DNA from: JAGOBP01 sp964550855
Lineage (GTDB): Bacteria > Chloroflexota > Anaerolineae > Fen-1058
Direction: 5' to 3'
Length of the DNA stretch: 64,000 nucleotides
NCBI GenBank assembly: GCA_964550855.1
Contig: CAZKBQ010000007.1
Location: 44,124-108,123 of the forward strand
A program made the translations under genes and the position numbers. Below the pieces are notes generated by a model, which was given only the letters and a program-made list of their open reading frames with translations, was not told the origin of the DNA and ran no database searches. This document shows positions 6,052 to 13,372 of the stretch, in pieces; position 1 is the stretch's first letter; each line of letters starts with the position of its first letter.

Positions 6052-7896
6052 CTAAATTCGGCCGAATTCCCGGGCCATCTGCGACGCGCTGAAGTGAATC
6101 ATGGTGGGACGACCATGCGGACAGGTGCGCGGCGATGCGCACAATTCCAGCTGGTGGATCAATTCGTTCATCTCCGCCGCCGATAGAACCTGCCCGCCCT
6201 TGATGGCCGCGCGTTTGCACACCCGCGTGATTAGCTTGGCCTCCTCGTTGGCCGCAAACGGCAGATCGCCCGCCATCAAGTCGGCCACCAGTTCGGCCAT
6301 TGCCGTGCGAAGGTCGTCGTTCATCAACAGCGTGGGCACGCTGCGGATCAGCCACGTCGAGCCGCCGAACGGTTCGAGCCGCAAGCCGATGCCGTGCAGC
6401 ACGTCGAGGTGCTCTTCAATCAGCGCGGATTCATCGGGTGAAAACTCCAGCGGGATCGGATCGAGCAGCTGCTGCACGGCCAGCTGCTGCGCGGTTTTGT
6501 CGGCCATAAAGCGCTCGTACAAGATGCGCTCGTGCGCGGCGTGCTGATCGATCAGATACATGCCGTCCGGCCCCTCGGCGATGACGTACATCGCGCCGAT
6601 CTGGCCAATGAGGCGCAGCGGCGGCAGCCGCTGAATAGCTGCCGGCTGCCTGTCGGTGGCCGCTTGAACGCTGGGACGATCGACTGCCGGCGGTGTGGCG
6701 GGCCGGGCTCCGCGGTCTGATTCCTGATCTCCAATTGCCGATCCCTGATCCCCGGCCCCTGATCCCCGATCGACGCCACGGCTCACCGGCTCCAGCGAAC
6801 GCAGCTGCTCACGCCGCGCGGCGATCACATCGTCGTGCGTGTCCAGCGCGGGCTGCCATGCATCGATGGGCGGAGCGGTCTGCACCTGCGGAATCGGCGC
6901 GCGCTCGATCAGCGTGCGGCGCACGGCGCGCTGCACGGCGCGGAAGATCACGTCGTTGTTGCGAAAGCGCACTTCGGTCTTGGCGGGATGCACGTTGACG
7001 TCCACATCTTCGGGATCGAGCTCGACGCGCAGGATGCACAGCGGAAAACGCCCGACCATCAGCAGCGTGTGATAGGCCTGCAAGACGGCTGCGTTCAAGC
7101 CGCGATCCTGCACCCAGCGCCCGTTGACGAAGACGGTCATGTCGTTACGATTGGAGCGCGACAAGGCGGGCGCGGAGATGAAGCCATTGACCTTCACCGC
7201 TGCGCCATCGCCTTCTGAGGGCGACAGCAGCGCGATCATTTGCTCGGCGACTGCCAGACCGTATACGGCGATCAATACATCGTGGAGCGAATCGCTGCCG
7301 GTCGTCTGAAAAGAGGTGCGGCCGTTGTGGATCAGGTTGAAGCGAATGGCCGGATAGGCCAGCGCGTAGCGCGTGACCAGCAAATCGATGGCGCGACGCT
7401 CGGTGGTGTCTGATTTGAGGAACTTCAACCGCGCCGGCACGGAGTAGAACAGGTTCTCGACTGTGATCATGGTGCCGGCGGGTGCCCCCGCTGCCGATTG
7501 TTCGATCACGCCTTCGGCTTCGATCACCAATCGGGTGCCGGCTGATTCCGCGCGGGCGCGCGTGAGGCACGTGACCCTGGCCACCGACGCGATCGACGCC
7601 AGCGCCTCGCCGCGAAAACCCAGCGTGCGGATGCGCGCGAGGTCGTCGGCGCTGCTCAGTTTGCTGGTGGCGTGGCGGCTGAAAGCCAGCTCCACTTCAG
7701 CCGCCGGGATGCCCGATCCATTATCGGAGACGCGCATGAACGAACGCCCACCATCGCGCGTTTCAATCGTCAGATCGGTCGCACCCGCGTCGATGGCGTT
7801 CTCGATCAGCTCTTTCACCACCGAGGCAGGGCGCTCCACCACTTCGCCGGCGGCGATCTGCGAGACGAGGTTGGGCGGCAGAATGTGAATGGGCAT
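6052..7896 (-). CDS. mutL: DNA mismatch repair protein MutL (endonuclease type)
   Basis: 614 residues. The N-terminal GHKL ATPase is marked by ELIENAIDAGA (29-39), DNGSGIP and GFRGEAL (~95-101). After a variable linker (about 340-420), the C-terminal dimerisation and endonuclease domain has the metal-binding motif DQHAAHERILYE (about 446-458, matching DQHAx2Ex4E) and CPHGRP near 594. MutL of this type nicks the nascent strand, as expected in a bacterium without MutH. The linker carries an in-frame heptamer repeat (residues ~376-394; see the separate repeat entry). The ATG at 7896 follows a TGGTACAAT -10 by six bases with no Shine-Dalgarno sequence, so the mRNA is probably leaderless. MutS is not in the window. 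Confidence 0.96.
   Translation of the reverse strand: MPIHILPPNLVSQIAAGEVVERPASVVKELIENAIDAGATDLTIETRDGGRSFMRVSDNGSGIPAAEVELAFSRHATSKLSSADDLARIRTLGFRGEALASIASVARVTCLTRARAESAGTRLVIEAEGVIEQSAAGAPAGTMITVENLFYSVPARLKFLKSDTTERRAIDLLVTRYALAYPAIRFNLIHNGRTSFQTTGSDSLHDVLIAVYGLAVAEQMIALLSPSEGDGAAVKVNGFISAPALSRSNRNDMTVFVNGRWVQDRGLNAAVLQAYHTLLMVGRFPLCILRVELDPEDVDVNVHPAKTEVRFRNNDVIFRAVQRAVRRTLIERAPIPQVQTAPPIDAWQPALDTHDDVIAARREQLRSLEPVSRGVDRGSGAGDQGSAIGDQESDRGARPATPPAVDRPSVQAATDRQPAAIQRLPPLRLIGQIGAMYVIAEGPDGMYLIDQHAAHERILYERFMADKTAQQLAVQQLLDPIPLEFSPDESALIEEHLDVLHGIGLRLEPFGGSTWLIRSVPTLLMNDDLRTAMAELVADLMAGDLPFAANEEAKLITRVCKRAAIKGGQVLSAAEMNELIHQLELCASPRTCPHGRPTMIHFSASQMAREFGRI
6717..6771 (-). repeat. heptameric tandem repeat inside the mutL linker
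   Basis: On the minus strand about eight 7-nt units of consensus CRGGGAT (CGGGGAT, CAGGGAT, CAGGAAT and variants) run in tandem. Three units equal 21 nt, so they are read as a 7-residue repeat, DRGSGAG / DQGSAIG / DQESDRG, within the flexible linker of MutL. The reading frame is kept. Confidence 0.75.
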
Positions 7897-7902
7897 GACG
7901 GC

Positions 7903-7911
7903 ATTGTACCA
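7903..7911 (-). promoter_or_regulatory. extended -10 promoter of mutL (leaderless)
   Basis: Minus-strand TGGTACAAT (7911 to 7903) ends six bases before the mutL ATG, so transcription should start at the initiation codon. Confidence 0.6.
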
Positions 7912-8001
7912 TGCCGGGCCGGACTCGACATGATCGACCTGACGTTGGCGGTCGAGTAATTAGCAACTTATTTCACTAATCTGAAATTGACCGTTTTTGT
8001 A

Positions 8002-8029
8002 TTGACACGGTGCGTTATTCAAGTATACT
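8002..8029 (+). promoter_or_regulatory. promoter of the tetR-family gene
   Basis: TTGACA (8002-8007), 16-bp spacer, TATACT (8024-8029): the best sigma-70-type promoter in the window, overlapped by the operator at 8027-8043. Confidence 0.8.
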
Positions 8030-8043
8030 GACTTATAGTCAGT
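8027..8043 (+). promoter_or_regulatory. TetR-type operator (autoregulatory)
   Basis: ACTGACTTATAGTCAGT is a perfect inverted repeat of six bases around a five-base centre. It overlaps the last bases of the -10 and the presumed transcription start, the normal position for autorepression by a TetR-family protein. The left half ACTGACTTA recurs at 8770-8778, before the thiolase gene. Confidence 0.65.
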
Positions 8044-8073
8044 AAGTGACTCTCGGTCATGACGCGAGGTGTT

Positions 8074-8748
8074 ATGGCAGACCGCACGCAGGCCAATGGT
8101 CAGCGGGGTACCGCCTTGCGGCGCGAGCGCGAAAAAGCGCAGCGGCGCGACGACATCTTGCGGGCTGCCAAAGATATCTTCTTCACGCGGGGTTTTCACG
8201 CTGCCACCGTCGATGACGTGGCCGTGGCCGCCGAAGTGAGCAAGGGCACCGTCTACCTGTATTTTGATACGAAGGAGACGATCCTTGCTCATTTGCTTTT
8301 AGACGGCCTGGATGCGTTGATCGCCGATCTGCAAACGGCGTTTGCCGAACATGAAGCGCTGGACGCCGGCACGCGCCTGCGCCGCATCGCCGCCGCTTAC
8401 CTCGAATTCTTCCAGACCAGTCCCGATTACTACCGATTGATCATGGCTTTCGATCGCGGGCAATTTCAAGCCGCGATCGATCCCGGCGTCTATCAAGATG
8501 TCCTGACCCGCAGTCTGCGCGGCCTGGAATGGGTGGAGCGCGCGGTGCGGCAGGCGCAGGCCGAAGGGCTGATTGGCGCGGTCGATCCGCGCGAGGCCGC
8601 CGGCGTGTTGTGGGCCGGGCTGAACGGCGTGCTGGTGCTGCTCAGCCATCCGCTGCGGGCGGAGATTGTCGCCACGGATCTGGAAGCGTTGTACGGCACG
8701 ATGACCAAAGTGTTGATCGATGGGCTGGGCGGGCAAACTGTGGCATGA
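8074..8748 (+). CDS. TetR/AcrR-family transcriptional regulator of the fatty-acid oxidation cluster
   Basis: About 224 residues. The N-terminal helix-turn-helix is clear (RDDILRAAKDIFFTRGFHAA, then VDDVAVAAEVSKGTVYLYFDTKETIL), followed by a helical ligand-binding domain. TetR proteins bind palindromic operators and release them on binding a small effector; beside beta-oxidation genes the effector is usually an acyl-CoA, which is inferred here. The start chosen is ATG 8074 with GAGG four bases upstream; ATG 8059 is possible but lacks a ribosome-binding site. A strong promoter overlapped by a palindrome lies directly upstream. The thiolase gene follows after 73 bases, so the regulator heads the catabolic cluster. 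Confidence 0.88.
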   Translation: MADRTQANGQRGTALRREREKAQRRDDILRAAKDIFFTRGFHAATVDDVAVAAEVSKGTVYLYFDTKETILAHLLLDGLDALIADLQTAFAEHEALDAGTRLRRIAAAYLEFFQTSPDYYRLIMAFDRGQFQAAIDPGVYQDVLTRSLRGLEWVERAVRQAQAEGLIGAVDPREAAGVLWAGLNGVLVLLSHPLRAEIVATDLEALYGTMTKVLIDGLGGQTVA

Positions 8749-8769
8749 AGCCGGACGTCGCACCGACAA

Positions 8770-8778
8770 ACTGACTTA
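8770..8778 (+). promoter_or_regulatory. possible operator half-site before the thiolase gene
   Basis: ACTGACTTA is identical to the left half of the operator at 8027-8043, 44 bases before the thiolase start. A matching right half is not evident, so this may be chance. Confidence 0.25.
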
Positions 8779-8821
8779 CGCACCATCACACTATCGTACT
8801 ACCCTACCCCAAGGAGGAATC

Positions 8822-10024
8822 GTGAAAGACGCAGTCATTGTCGAAGCCGTTCGCACCCCGGTGGGCAATCACGGCGGGGCGCTGCGCACCATTCGCGCTC
8901 AGGAGCTGTTGACGCTCGTCTTCAAGGGCATACTGGAGCGCACCCGGATCGATCCGGCGTCCATCGACGAGGTGATCGCGGGCTGCATCGCGCAGCCGTC
9001 GGATGCGCCCAACATCACGCGCGTCTCGGCGCTGTTTGCGGGCATTCCCAAGGAAGTGCCGGCGCTGACCGTGGCCCGCAACTGCAACAGCGGCATGGAC
9101 GCCATCATCGAGGCGTGGCGGCGCATTCAGCTGGACGAAGGCCACATCTACCTCGTGGGCGGCGTCGAGAGCATGAGCAACATCCCTTATATCATCAAGG
9201 ATGCGCGCTGGGGGCTGAAGCTGCGCCACTCGCAGCTTACCGACGCGCTGTGGGAGGGCCTGACCGATCCGGTCTGCGGGCAGCTCATGGGCCGCACCGC
9301 CGAGAACCTGGTGGACGAATTTGAAATCACCCGGCAGCAGCAGGACGAATTCGCCGTGCAGTCACACAAAAAGGCCTTCGCCGCCACACGCATGGGCAAG
9401 TTCAAGGACGAGATCGTGCCGGTGGAGATCGTCAAGAAGGTGGCCGGGCAGGAAGTAGCCAAAGAGCAGATTACGCAAGACGAGACCATCAACGCCGGGC
9501 TGAGCGTGCAGAAGGCCGCGCTGTATCCCGCCATCTTCAAGCAGGGCGGCAGCGTCACGCCGGCCAACGCCTGCGGCATCAGCGACGGCGCCAGCGCCAT
9601 GCTGATCATGTCGGCCGAGAAGGCCAAAGAGCTGGGCTACGCGCCGATGGCCGTCATTCGCGGCTACGGCTTCGCGGGCGTGGAGCCGGAGCGCATGGGC
9701 ATCGCGCCCGCGTATGCCGTGCCCAAAGCGCTGGCCAAAGCGGGGCTGCAGCTTGGCGACATGGATCTGATTGAGATCAACGAAGCCTTCGCGGCGCAGG
9801 TCCTCGCCTGTGGGCGCGTCTTGCAGTGGGATTGGAACAAGGTCAACGTCAACGGCGGCGCGATTGCGCTCGGCCATCCCGTCGGCTCCAGCGGCTGCCG
9901 CATTGTGGTCACGCTGGCGCATGAGATGAAACGCCGGCAGGCGCGCTACGGCCTGGCCACGCTGTGCGCGGCGGGCGGTCAGGGCGCGGCGCTGGTGATC
10001 GAGCGGGTGAATGGTGAAAAGTGA
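8822..10024 (+). CDS. fadA: acetyl-CoA acyltransferase (thiolase)
   Basis: 400 residues. It catalyses thiolytic cleavage of 3-ketoacyl-CoA in beta-oxidation, or the reverse condensation. All active-site motifs are present: the nucleophile Cys in NCNSGMDAI (~88), the His in ALGHPVGSSG (~352) and the second Cys in CAAGGQGAA (~382), plus NEAFAAQ (~320). The start is GTG 8822, giving the canonical KDAVIVEAVRTPVG N-terminus behind AAGGAGG; an in-frame extension to 8720 has no support. The stop codon is the first triplet of a heptamer repeat array (10022-10084). Acting with the following dehydrogenase and hydratase it supplies the last step of fatty acid breakdown. Confidence 0.94.
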   Translation: MKDAVIVEAVRTPVGNHGGALRTIRAQELLTLVFKGILERTRIDPASIDEVIAGCIAQPSDAPNITRVSALFAGIPKEVPALTVARNCNSGMDAIIEAWRRIQLDEGHIYLVGGVESMSNIPYIIKDARWGLKLRHSQLTDALWEGLTDPVCGQLMGRTAENLVDEFEITRQQQDEFAVQSHKKAFAATRMGKFKDEIVPVEIVKKVAGQEVAKEQITQDETINAGLSVQKAALYPAIFKQGGSVTPANACGISDGASAMLIMSAEKAKELGYAPMAVIRGYGFAGVEPERMGIAPAYAVPKALAKAGLQLGDMDLIEINEAFAAQVLACGRVLQWDWNKVNVNGGAIALGHPVGSSGCRIVVTLAHEMKRRQARYGLATLCAAGGQGAALVIERVNGEK

Positions 10025-10084
10025 TGAGTGACGAGTGACGAGTGACGAGTGATGAGTGACGAGTAATGAGTGGTGAGTGATAAG
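10022..10084 (+). repeat. heptameric repeat array (TGAYGAG), nine units
   Basis: Nine 7-nt units in register (TGATGAG, TGACGAG x3, TGATGAG, TGACGAG, TAATGAG, TGGTGAG, TGATAAG). The first unit begins exactly at the thiolase TGA stop codon. A short CACTTATCA at 10090-10098 is complementary to the last unit. Confidence 0.85.
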
Positions 10085-10117
10085 TAAATCCACTTATCAT
10101 CGCTGAGGCGAGGTTTC

Positions 10118-11116
10118 ATGACCCATTCGACCGGCCAACTCGACCCCAACGAAGTCCGCATTTTCAGCGGCAGTTCCAACCGGCCGCTGGCGCAGGCCAT
10201 TGCCGATCAGCTGCGGGTGCCGCTGGAAGAGACGCACATCTCGCGCTTCAGCAACGACAACCTGTACATCCAGCTGGGGGCCAGCGTGCGATCGCGGCAG
10301 GTGTACATCGTGCAGACCCTGGCCCCGCCCGTCAACGATCACCTGATGGAACTGCTGATGATGCTGGACATCGCGCGCAGCGCGGCCGCGAAGGAGATTC
10401 ACGCCATCATCCCGTACTACTCCTTCGCCCGATCGGACAAGAAAGACGCCCCGCGCATCTCCATTACGGCGCGGCTGGTGGCCGATCTGCTGCACACCGC
10501 CGGCGCCACGCACGTCATGACCATGACGCTGCACTCGCCGCAGGTGCACGGCTTCTTTCCCGTGCCCACCGATCCGCTGACGGCGCGTTACGCCTTGACC
10601 GATTACTTCAGAAAGCGCGAGCTCGACAGCACCATCGTCGTCGCGCCCGACGTGGGGCAGGCCAAGACTGTCGGGCGCTTTGCCGCGCCGCTGGGCCTGC
10701 CCATGGCCTTCGGCAACAAAGAGCGCGTGTCCGATACCAAGGTCGTCATCTCCGGGCTGGCCGGCCGCGCCGTGCAAGGCTTCAAGCGCGCCCTGATCCT
10801 CGACGACGAGATCGCCACGGGCGGCTCGGTGGTGGAGCTGTGCCAGTTGCTGCTGAGGCACGGCATTCGGGAGATCTGGGTGGCCTGCACGCATGGCGTG
10901 TTTACCGGCAACGCCTTTGAGCGGCTGGCCAGTGTGCCGGAGATCACCGAGATTGTCGCCACCGACACGGTCTATATCCCGCCGGAGAAGCGGCCGCCGC
11001 ACCTGCACACCGTGCCGGTGGCCCCCATCTTCGGCGAGGCCATTCGCTGCAACTACTTCCATCAGTCGATCGGCAGCCTGTTTACCTACGGCAAGGATTC
11101 AAACGACGACGATTAG
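10118..11116 (+). CDS. prs: ribose-phosphate pyrophosphokinase-like protein (divergent PRPP synthetase)
   Basis: 332 residues, aligned along its length with PRPP synthetase (ribose 5-phosphate + ATP to PRPP + AMP). Landmarks: IFSGSSNRPLAQAIA near the N-terminus, FSNDNLYI, the catalytic-loop region FARSDKKDAPRISI (~105-118), HSPQVHGFF (~145) and the PRPP-binding loop LILDDEIATGGS (~225-236). Several positions differ from the usual enzyme: RQD is RSD, MDLH is MTLH, and DTGGT/DTCGT is ATGGS. It may therefore be a paralogue with altered activity. It is embedded in the beta-oxidation cluster between thiolase and 3-hydroxyacyl-CoA dehydrogenase, where PRPP has no obvious role. The ATG at 10118 has a weak GAGGCGAGG site. 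Confidence 0.82.
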   Translation: MTHSTGQLDPNEVRIFSGSSNRPLAQAIADQLRVPLEETHISRFSNDNLYIQLGASVRSRQVYIVQTLAPPVNDHLMELLMMLDIARSAAAKEIHAIIPYYSFARSDKKDAPRISITARLVADLLHTAGATHVMTMTLHSPQVHGFFPVPTDPLTARYALTDYFRKRELDSTIVVAPDVGQAKTVGRFAAPLGLPMAFGNKERVSDTKVVISGLAGRAVQGFKRALILDDEIATGGSVVELCQLLLRHGIREIWVACTHGVFTGNAFERLASVPEITEIVATDTVYIPPEKRPPHLHTVPVAPIFGEAIRCNYFHQSIGSLFTYGKDSNDDD

Positions 11117-11150
11117 GCTCGTTGCATCAGCCATCCCAAAGGAGATCAAC

Positions 11151-12365
11151 ATGTATATTTTCAAAGCAGGTGTGGTGGGCGCGGGCGCGATGGGCGCCGG
11201 CATCGCGCAGGTGATTTCATATTCCGGCCTGCCCGTGGTGTTGAAGGATGTGGATCAGGCCATGCTGGACAAGGGGGTGGGACACATCCGATCGATTTAC
11301 GAAAGCCGCGTTGAGAAAGGCAAGATGAGCGCGGGCGAGATGCAATCGAAACTGGACCTGATCATCCCCACGCTTGATTACGGCGAATTTGCCGATGTGG
11401 ACATCGTCATCGAGGCCGTGCCGGAGAAGATGGCGCTGAAGCAGCGCATCTTCCAGGAACTCGACAAGGTCTGCCCCGAAGGCACGATCTTCGCCTCCAA
11501 TACCTCGGCGTTGTCCATCACCGAGATGGGCCGCGCCACCGCCCGGCCGCACAAGGTCATCGGCATGCACTTCTTCAACCCCGCGCACGTGATGAAGCTG
11601 GTGGAGATCATCAAAGGCGAGGATACCGATCAGGAAACCGTCGACGATCTGGTGGCCTTCACCGAATCGCTGCGCAAGATTCCGGTGGTGGTGAAGGAGT
11701 GCCCCGGCTTTCTCGTCAACCGCTTGTTGATGCCGTACCTCAACGAAGCGACGTTGTGCCTGCAGGAGGGCGCGGCCACCGCGCAGGAGATCGACGATGC
11801 GATGACGGCTTACGGCTGGCCGATGGGGCCGTTCACCCTGATGGATTTCCTGGGCTTGGACGTGTGCTATGACGTGGGCGAGTATCTGTATTCACAGTAC
11901 GGCGAGCGCATGAAGGGCGCGGTGTTGTTTGAAAAGCTGTACAAGGCCGGGCGCTACGGCGAGAAAGTGGGCGCGGGCTTCTACGGCTACGGCGACAACA
12001 CCGACGATGCCGTCAAAGCCATGGTGGCCGAGACCAGCGGCGGGCAGAAGCAATCGGAGTTCACACCAGAGCGTCTGATGTATCCGTTGATCAACGAAGC
12101 CGCCTACGCCGTTCAGGAAGGCATCGCCGACGTGCGCGACATCGACATGGCGATGATCGCCGGCACGGGCATGACGGTGGGTGGCGAGCGCATGGGGCCG
12201 CTGGCGCTGGCCGACAAACTCGGTCTGGATGTGGTGGTGGCCGGCCTCGAAGACTTCGAGAAGAAATACGGCGTGCGCTTCCATCCCGCCGACAAGTTGT
12301 ACGAACTGGTGAAAGCCGGTCATCTGGGCGAAAAGACGCGCAGTGGCTTCCTGGAATACGTTTAA
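11151..12365 (+). CDS. 3-hydroxyacyl-CoA dehydrogenase
   Basis: 404 residues. NAD-dependent oxidation of (S)-3-hydroxyacyl-CoA to 3-ketoacyl-CoA. The Rossmann nucleotide-binding motif GAGAMGAGIAQ is at about residues 9-19 and the catalytic histidine region is GMHFFNPAHVMKLVE (~140). Two tandem C-terminal 3HCDH domains follow (ECPGFLVNRLLMPYLNEA near 185 and LMYPLINEAAYAVQEGIAD near 307), so the architecture equals the dehydrogenase half of FadB/FadJ without the hydratase half, which is the next gene. The ATG at 11151 has AAAGGAGA seven bases upstream; frames starting earlier overlap prs and are rejected. Intergenic sequence after it carries a hairpin repeat. Confidence 0.94.
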   Translation: MYIFKAGVVGAGAMGAGIAQVISYSGLPVVLKDVDQAMLDKGVGHIRSIYESRVEKGKMSAGEMQSKLDLIIPTLDYGEFADVDIVIEAVPEKMALKQRIFQELDKVCPEGTIFASNTSALSITEMGRATARPHKVIGMHFFNPAHVMKLVEIIKGEDTDQETVDDLVAFTESLRKIPVVVKECPGFLVNRLLMPYLNEATLCLQEGAATAQEIDDAMTAYGWPMGPFTLMDFLGLDVCYDVGEYLYSQYGERMKGAVLFEKLYKAGRYGEKVGAGFYGYGDNTDDAVKAMVAETSGGQKQSEFTPERLMYPLINEAAYAVQEGIADVRDIDMAMIAGTGMTVGGERMGPLALADKLGLDVVVAGLEDFEKKYGVRFHPADKLYELVKAGHLGEKTRSGFLEYV

Positions 12366-12390
12366 GGCGCAGATTGGACATCGGCAGATT

Positions 12391-12445
12391 GGGCCTGGGT
12401 GGATGAGTAAACGGGGCTTGGCGCCCGCCGCTCATCCACCGGCCC
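12391..12445 (+). repeat. intergenic inverted repeat with heptamer-like flank
   Basis: GGTGGATGAG (12398-12407) pairs with CTCATCCACC (12431-12440), extended by GGGCC/GGCCC, around a 23-nt loop. The right flank to 12490 (CTACCGATCACCCATCTACC) repeats with a period of seven. It fills most of the 131-nt gap between the dehydrogenase and hydratase genes. Confidence 0.6.
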
Positions 12446-12496
12446 ACCCGGCTACCGATCACCCATCTACCAACCCATCATCTCCCAAGGAGTATC

Positions 12497-13285
12497 ATGG
12501 CTGACTTTGTTCGCTACACCATCGAAGATCGCGTGGCAACGCTTGTGATCGATCATCCGCCCGTCAACGCCTTCAACCGGCAGACCATGACCGAGCTTGG
12601 CGAAGCGGTCGATGCGCTAATCGCCAACCCCGACGTGAAAGTCGTCGTCATCACCGGCGCGGGCCAGCTGGCTTTTATCGCCGGCGCCGACATCGGCGAG
12701 ATCGGCGCGCTGGTCAAGAATCAGGATGCGGCCGGCGCGCAGGCCTTCATCGCGCTGGGCCAGCAGGTCTTCTGCAAGATTGAGGCGTCCAACAAGCCCT
12801 TCATCGCCGCCATCAACGGCGTGTGCCTGGGCGGCGGCCTGGAACTTGCCATGTCGTGCCACCTGCGCATCTGCGGCGATCGCGTGCGGCTGGGCCAGCC
12901 CGAGATCAACCTGGGCATCATCCCCGGCTGGGGCGGCACGCAGCGCCTGCAGCGCATCGTCGGTGCGGCCAAGGCCGCCGAGATGATCCTGACCGGCGAT
13001 CAGATCACGGCGCAGCAGGCCATGCAGCTGCGGCTGGTCAACATGGTCGTGCCCGGCGGTGAGGTGATGCGGCAGGCGCGCGGCCTGGCCGCCAAGATCG
13101 CCGGCAAGAGTGCGGTCGCCGTCACCGCCGCCATGAACGCCATCCGCACCGGTCTCGACGCCGATCTGCAGAGCGGCCTCGCCGCCGAGCTGGCGCAGTT
13201 CAGCACGGTGGCCGCCAGCGCCGACGCGGCCGAAGGCATCGCCGCTTTCCTGGAGAAGCGCGAAGCCAAATTCCAGGACAAGTAA
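12497..13285 (+). CDS. enoyl-CoA hydratase/isomerase
   Basis: 262 residues, crotonase fold. It hydrates trans-2-enoyl-CoA to 3-hydroxyacyl-CoA. The oxyanion-hole and CoA-binding segments are FIAGADIGEIG (~55-65) and GVCLGGGLELAMSCHLRI (~108-125, with the catalytic-position Glu in GLELA). The second catalytic Glu lies in GQPEINLGIIPGWGGTQRL (~135-153). The length is normal for a mono-functional hydratase. Ribosome-binding site AAGGAG, six bases before the ATG. It sits between the dehydrogenase and the acyl-CoA dehydrogenases, completing the beta-oxidation spiral. The final GKSAVAVTAAMNAI region is the usual trimerisation helix area. Confidence 0.94.
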   Translation: MADFVRYTIEDRVATLVIDHPPVNAFNRQTMTELGEAVDALIANPDVKVVVITGAGQLAFIAGADIGEIGALVKNQDAAGAQAFIALGQQVFCKIEASNKPFIAAINGVCLGGGLELAMSCHLRICGDRVRLGQPEINLGIIPGWGGTQRLQRIVGAAKAAEMILTGDQITAQQAMQLRLVNMVVPGGEVMRQARGLAAKIAGKSAVAVTAAMNAIRTGLDADLQSGLAAELAQFSTVAASADAAEGIAAFLEKREAKFQDK

Positions 13286-13287
13286 GA

Positions 13288-13355
13288 ACCACGGCGGAGG
13301 CAGAGGACACGGCGTCTTGATTGAAATTCTCCGTGTTCTCCGTGGACTCCGTGGT
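13288..13355 (+). repeat. intergenic inverted repeat (CTCCGTG type)
   Basis: An imperfect 25-base left arm (13288-13312, ACCACGG...GACACGG) pairs with the right arm (13331-13355) made of three 9-nt units, TCTCCGTGT / TCTCCGTGG / ACTCCGTGG. It begins two bases after the hydratase stop and ends just before the ribosome-binding site of the next gene. The phrase resembles dispersed repeats common in large bacterial genomes. Confidence 0.65.
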
Positions 13356-13372
13356 CAATTGGAGAACAGACT

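Noticed and set aside
6026..6355. N-terminal extension of the zinc-ribbon protein into mutL
   Set aside because: The zinc-ribbon family starts at MKCPKC, and ATG 6025 has a good ribosome-binding site; the extension overlaps mutL coding sequence in another frame.
10022..10084. Possible CRISPR array (regular short repeats)
   Set aside because: Units are 7 nt without spacers, so these are simple heptamer tandem repeats.
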